From Oegoconia quadripuncta (Eukaryota > Arthropoda > Insecta > Lepidoptera > Autostichidae): a stretch of DNA of 64,000 nt. The first letter of the stretch is position 1, and every line of letters starts with the position of its first letter. The notes beneath the pieces are model-generated. The model worked only from the letters and a program-made list of their open reading frames with translations. It was not told where the DNA came from and searched no databases. This document shows, one piece after another, positions 59,691-64,000 of this stretch. The position numbers and the translations under genes were made by a program. The DNA lies in assembly GCA_949316235.1 (NCBI GenBank), contig OX438751.1:20646801-20710800 (forward strand). Reading direction: 5' to 3'.

Positions 59691-60224
59691 GTGACCTCGT
59701 ACGTACAAAAGGACGGTTATGTTTTTCGAATGTATGTTAACCTCCTGGCGAAATTAGGGGCCAGCGGATCCCAGTACGGCCCTGAGCCTTTCTGCGGTAT
59801 CTCAAAAAGCCTAATTCGCTTTACCCTAAGGAACCAGTGCACCCAAGCAGCTCTTAAACTCTGGACGAACACGCCAGGTTTAACACACTCCAAATCACTA
59901 ATCAAAGCCTTCAACAAGAAGGCGGCCGGCGAAGCGCTGGCACTCAGTAGGAACAATTTACGCATTCTCACAAGGGCACTAACGGGACACTGCTGTCTGA
60001 GCAAATACATGCTCAACATAGGGCTCCGAGAAACAGGAATGTGCAGACTTTGCCTCCTCGCAGAGGAAACACCTGCACATCTGCTGTGTGAATGTGGCCC
60101 GCTAATGCGTAAACGTAATATCCACCTGGGCAGCCACTGGTTACACCCGGATGAGATAAAAACCATCGGTGCCAGGAAAATTATCCAATTCCTCAAAGAG
60201 GCAAACCTGAGCAACGAACTGTAG
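59691..60224 (+). pseudogene. RNase-H-type LINE ORF2 C-terminus, open for 177 codons
   Basis: From about residue 18 the ORF resembles the end of an I/R1-like non-LTR polyprotein: LAKLGASGSQYGPEPFCGIS (the RNase H end), ALTGHCCLSKYMLNIGL and a CCHC knuckle C118-x2-C121-x8-H130-x4-C135, then the natural stop. The start ATG at 59,691 probably lies in flanking DNA fused by chance to a 5'-truncated element. The 3' UTR runs to (ATACA)n near 60,300-60,325. An uninterrupted 160-codon stretch means a fairly recent insertion. Confidence 0.8.
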
Positions 60225-60329
60225 GTTAGTGGCGATCACAATAGATCGGCAACGGTCGCAGTGATACAGGTCTCCGATGACCTGCAACAGCCACACACAC
60301 ATACAATACAATACAATACCTCCTGTAGC

Positions 60330-60470
60330 CTAAACGGCTCGATCGATTTTGAAGTGCAAGGTGTCGTTCGATTTGTCTTGATCCCCAGAGTGTCATACGA
60401 TACATTTTATGGCGAAATATCTAACATGGCGCCCGTAAAATACAAAATATGCTGTCGGGTTTTTGGTTTT
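60330..60470 (-). repeat. Family D dispersed repeat, copy 3
   Basis: Inverted relative to 23,210 and 25,585: 'gcctaaacggctcgatcgat' then 'tttgaagtgcaagg', and 'atggcgcccgtaaaatacaa' with 'aatatgctgtcgggtt'. Confidence 0.6.
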
Positions 60471-61974
60471 TAAATACTTAAATAGTATAGGTAGGTAATT
60501 ATGTAGGTACGTTCTGTGATATCTATAATATTTGTGATTTAATTTTTAACACACGAACACACCCCACACAAACCAACACACATACAAACACAATTACATA
60601 ACTCATAATACACTTCGCCTATACTAACCAATTTTGTTACACATATATTGTTAATTCTTTAGTTTAATGTTAGTTTTTAAGTTAATCGATATTTGTGACA
60701 CGTTTTGGGATACTGCATCAGACCCAATATGCTTTTTATTGTTTTATATGTCGAGAGTCAAGTTGTATCCCTACACGTGTCAATAATGTTATTATTATGT
60801 TTTTAGCTATGATGACTATAAGGCTAGTGATACTGTCCTATGGCGAAGGGCACTGTATGCTGAAATACAGGTTTTTTCAACCTAGTTCGGCAACAGGGGC
60901 TATATTATTGGAATACAAAATTACTAGCTTAATATAGATTATAAGATAAACTGTAAACTTTTTTGGAATAAAGTTATTATTATTATTATTATTATTAAAT
61001 ATGTCTTATTTTGATTGAAATGATTATACCGTTAGGATGGGCCTATACAGGGTGAAATTTAATTCGTGTATGTTTACTGCTAACTCCACTCCTGATTACG
61101 TATAACTTTCCACTAGGAACCATAGCCGAATTCAGCCGAAAATTGTTGTACTTCCATACTAAAGCTGGTATCAGAATGGTTTACTTTGTATGGGTAATCG
61201 AAATTTTTTTGATCGATTGCGCCTATGGTCCCTTGGGGATAGTTGTTCGTAAGCAAGAGTGCCATCACCAGTTAATGGAAATTATACGAAGTAAAATTCA
61301 GCCTGTATTCTTTTGGCGAAAATCTGATGATGCACTTCATACATAAAGAACGGAACTTCACTAAGGTCTGTTAATTAAGTTCAACAAAATTATTGAAATA
61401 AAAAAGCTATCCAAAATTATGGTTTATTTATTTATTGCATTTTTAGAAGAACTGACAACAAAAATTAAGTATACAGAACAAAATAATAATCGCGAAAAAA
61501 AACATAAACAACCTAAAGCTAAGACTACAATCTTTTTTCATTAAAAAAATATTTTTAAAAGACGAGTACATAGTATAAAATACCTTTGTTTGACATTATT
61601 ACCTAATTATGTTTGAAAATATGCTGTAATAATTTTCAATGTGACTGTGTCTGCTGCAGTTAGTCCTTTAAAAATACTAAAGTCTATATTTTTTTGCATT
61701 ATGTACGATGTAATTGCATGTCAGTGAGACGTCAGAGCGACGACCCCGGTCGCCATTGCTACCGCCACGGCATTACGTGGGCAACCTGCGGTTGCAATGG
61801 GAAGCGACCTGCTAAAATACGGTAAACTATATTACCGTAATGGCGCTGCTATAAATGATCAAAAACACATTTAGGTAAATCTCTATACCTAATTCGAAAC
61901 TGAGTAAAATTATCAGGAAGTGAGATATTTAAATACTAACTACGTACTAGAGTGAAGTGTGGTTTTGGCACTTT
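60471..61974. other. Intergenic with a microsatellite and an inverted repeat
   Basis: (TTA)n lies at 60,974-60,997. A minus-strand tail-like (TTTA)n is at 61,422-61,440. GC-rich inverted repeats are at 61,748-61,815 and an 8-bp-arm hairpin at 61,819-61,841 ('tacggtaa'/'ttaccgta'). The rest was not recognised. Confidence 0.4.
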
Positions 61975-62310
61975 AAAAGATTAGAACCCACCCGTCTCTT
62001 CCCGTGAGTGTCGCAAAAGGGGACTAACGGACTATTCCCTAAAAAATAATCTATAGATTTTAGTAAATTATTGTAAATTATTTTGCGCAATAAAGAGTAT
62101 TAGTATTGTATCGTATCGTATCGTTTCGTGTCGTATTGTATTGTATAGATTCCTAGATTCGACGGTCATGGAATCACCCCCTGTCACGTGTGCATTTCTG
62201 TATTTCGAAAAGTGAAACGTGGATGTTGTTTCAACTATTAAGCTTTTAATGTTTGGAACACCCAAACGCGTATGTTTGGGATATCTCTGACCATCCCATT
62301 TGGGGTAAAA
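61975..62310 (+). repeat. Family C dispersed repeat, copy 4, with nested insertion
   Basis: 'gtctcttcccgtgagtgtcg', 'atcaccccctgtcacgtgtg', 'tggatgttgtttcaactatt' and 'tttgggatatctctgaccat' match 44,040-44,345. An 84-bp LINE tail sits inside. Confidence 0.65.
62060..62143 (+). mobile_element. 84-bp LINE tail insertion with 8-bp target duplication
   Basis: 'tttgcgcaataaagagtatt' then 'agtattgtatcgtatcg' and mixed TCGTA/TTGTA units. Both sides carry 'tatagatt' (62,052-62,059 and 62,144-62,151). It belongs to the same tail type as 55,389. Confidence 0.75.
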
Positions 62311-62432
62311 GTCATTATTTTATAAATAATTCAAAACTAGTAAAATTGGAGACTGCAATACTCATTTACTTACGTAAACATTAATTCAACCTTTAAAGTA
62401 GAATTAACAGCAGCTTTACACGTCTTAATTGT

Positions 62433-62535
62433 TGGGGCACAGCCTCCTCTCACTGGGACCGGGTATGGGCCATAATTCCCCAAGGCCCAGTGAGGATTAG
62501 TGGATTCGGGCCAGACTAGTATACTGACAGTCAGT
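62433..62535 (-). repeat. LINE-end fragment
   Basis: 'cacagcctcctctcactggg', 'ggcccagtgaggattagtgg' and 'attcgggccag' match 40,587-40,690 and, inverted, 23,908. Confidence 0.45.
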
Positions 62536-62562
62536 GTTCTTAAGTCGCCCCTGTAGGCCACC

Positions 62563-62627
62563 TTTTTTTTTTTTATGCACAACGGTTTGTTACTTGACCT
62601 CAATCACACCTGATGTTAAGTGAAGAT
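62563..62627 (-). mobile_element. SINE B tail fragment
   Basis: Poly(T) then 'atgcacaacggtttgttact', 'tgacctcaatcacacctgat' and 'gttaagtgaagat'. Confidence 0.75.
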
Positions 62628-62819
62628 TTCAATTGAAAACAACTGGGAACGACATTTAACGTGGTCTCTAGCTAGACTTAGACGCGATTTGCATTAATAT
62701 CCGTAACACACGCAATAATATATCATATGTGTTATGTACAGTTAAATTATTTAGTTATAGTTTGTAGGCTTAGTTTATGTTTTTAATCTTTATATTATAT
62801 AATTACCAACTATAAAAAT

Positions 62820-63100
62820 ACGTTCGATCCCCAGCGGGGTATGTTTAACTACTCGGTTTGGTTGGTGGTAGGGCATTTTAAATGTCCGCCTGGCTAGCTA
62901 CCACCATCTTATCTAAATCTGCCGCCAAGCAGCAATGTTAATAGCATTGTTGTGTTCCGGTTGTCAGAGATAAGATAGGCTGTCCCCCAAATGTGTTGGG
63001 GTTTCCGGGTCAGTACGCTTCCACCTTCTACCTCATCTTCACTTAACATCAGGTGTGATTGAGGTCAAGTACCTACCAAACCGTTATGCATTAAAAAAAA
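62820..63100 (+). mobile_element. SINE B, 5' truncated at the B-box
   Basis: Begins 'cgttcgatccccagcggggt', full body ('ctgccgccaagcagcaatgt', 'tttccgggtcagtacgcttc', 'atcaggtgtgattgaggtca') and a poly(A) end. A LINE-derived unit starts directly at its tail. Confidence 0.85.
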
Positions 63101-63288
63101 TACACCCGTGTTGCTGCTATATATTAGTGCAAACATCCTTTACTGGTAGCTTGTATCTTTATCCTATGGGGTGCCTGGAAGAGATCGTCGTTAGCGATAA
63201 GCCCGTTTTTTGTGCGATGATGTACGCTGTGATTTTTATGTAGTTTTTGTTAATTGTGCAATAAAGAGTGTTTGATTGATTGACTGAC
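63098..63288 (+). mobile_element. LINE-derived unit starting AAATACACCCGT, copy 2
   Basis: 'tacacccgtgttgctgctat', 'tactggtagcttgtatcttt', 'gaagagatcgtcgttagcga', 'gcaataaagagtgtttgatt', (GATT)n. Same limits as 52,958-53,150. Confidence 0.7.
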
Positions 63289-63744
63289 CGCTTCAAAAGA
63301 ATAGAATTCCCTGACTGCTTCAGTCTTCGCGGAAACATACACAAACTTATCCAGAGTGAATTAATAGTGGTATCCAAGTTATCCTTCTCGGAGTAAGCAT
63401 AGCCTTGTCTAAAAAAATGTGTTGATATAAGGTATTGGTATTTATTTGTTTCTTGTCTCGCGGTGGTGTCATCGATTGCATAACTAAAGGTTCATTCACA
63501 TGGCCATTGTTGAAGATTGCGTACCTATTAATCGATTATTTTGCTCGCATTCCATTTATTACGGCTGACTCACGCGAGGTTACGGTTTAAAGGTCGCTCG
63601 TATTCATTTATTGTAGAAAATATGGCGAACTGGGTAGAGTAATAACCGGACATCACCGTTTACCTAGCCGCAAGTTCGGATGCTTGAGCAGGCTTAGATC
63701 TGGCAGTAGATGCACAACGTTTGTTACGGGATAGGCAGAATGAT
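63289..63744. other. Intergenic, nothing recognised
   Basis: No repeat or gene was recognised between the LINE-derived unit and the next LINE tail. Confidence 0.4.
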
Positions 63745-63945
63745 AAAAATACAATACAATACAAATACACTTTATTGTACAAAAGGAGAACATACATTTT
63801 ACAAAACACAATACTGATAAGAGTACAATTAGGCGGCCTTATCACTCAAAGCGATCTCTTCCAGACAACCTTTGGGTGTGGGAGTATAACTTTATAGAAC
63901 AGGCAGGTTGTGCAAAATACGGATGCAGATATGAAATACCTACAT
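63745..63945 (-). mobile_element. LINE 3' tail with short (ATACA)n end
   Basis: The minus strand reads 'gcatccgtattttgcacaac', 'aaggttgtctggaagagatc', 'gagtgataaggccgcc', 'tacaataaagtgtatttgta' and two or three TATTG units. It is the unexpanded counterpart of 55,389-55,930. Confidence 0.8.
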
Positions 63946-63974
63946 AATCAATTACTTATTTAATAAACAAATAC

Positions 63975-64000
63975 TTTTTTTTTATGCACGACGGGTTTGT
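63975..64000 (-). mobile_element. SINE B tail, cut by the window end
   Basis: 'tttatgcacgacgggtttgt' is the inverted SINE B terminus; the rest lies outside. Confidence 0.6.

Noticed and set aside
59717..60214. 165-codon minus-strand ORF
   Set aside because: Antisense shadow of the LINE ORF at 59,691-60,224, whose motifs are on the plus strand.

Overview
This is AT-rich eukaryotic DNA, most likely from a moth or butterfly (Lepidoptera). The evidence is a GT-AG spliced zinc-finger gene whose introns are thousands of bases long, tRNA-derived SINEs in both orientations, RTE-like, Jockey/CR1-like and RNase-H-bearing non-LTR retrotransposon remains, a decayed Ty3/gypsy element, and many small foldback elements. 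No prokaryotic features were seen. The species cannot be read from the window.

Positions 1-18,500: one real protein-coding gene, plus strand, 5' end outside the window. Eight exons between 394 and 15,388 join in a single open frame of 1,080 nt (359 residues plus stop). They give glutamine-rich N-terminal segments, a buttonhead (Btd) box, three C2H2 zinc fingers with the Sp-family contact residues, and a short acidic tail. This is an Sp1-4-type factor, most likely the insect orthologue of Spps. A 27-nt in-frame segment at 7,412-7,438 may be an extra microexon. The 3' UTR may be about 3 kb, because AATAAA motifs cluster at 18,415-18,485; two inverted-repeat elements lie in it. The introns hold at least five more inverted-repeat elements, SINE pieces, a LINE fragment and a tail-to-head array of an unknown poly(A)-ended unit.

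Positions 18,500-64,000: no convincing host gene. This part is layered transposon debris: a minus-strand Ty3/gypsy pol (about 19.1-20.5 kb), a minus-strand Jockey/CR1-like reverse transcriptase (21.5-22.1 kb), RTE-like 3' ORF pieces (33, 38, 41.7 and 50 kb), an RNase-H-type LINE 3' ORF (59.7 kb), short LINE 3' tails, two tRNA-derived SINE families called here A and B, two unclassified families C and D, and several foldback elements. Some insertions are nested and keep target-site duplications, so relative ages can be read. The most striking is a LINE tail inside a SINE A at 55.3-56.1 kb, whose (TATTG)n tail has grown to 60 pentamers arranged in concentric blocks.

All identifications come from reading the sequence and recalled family features; no database search was done. 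TE family names are therefore kept at clade level.
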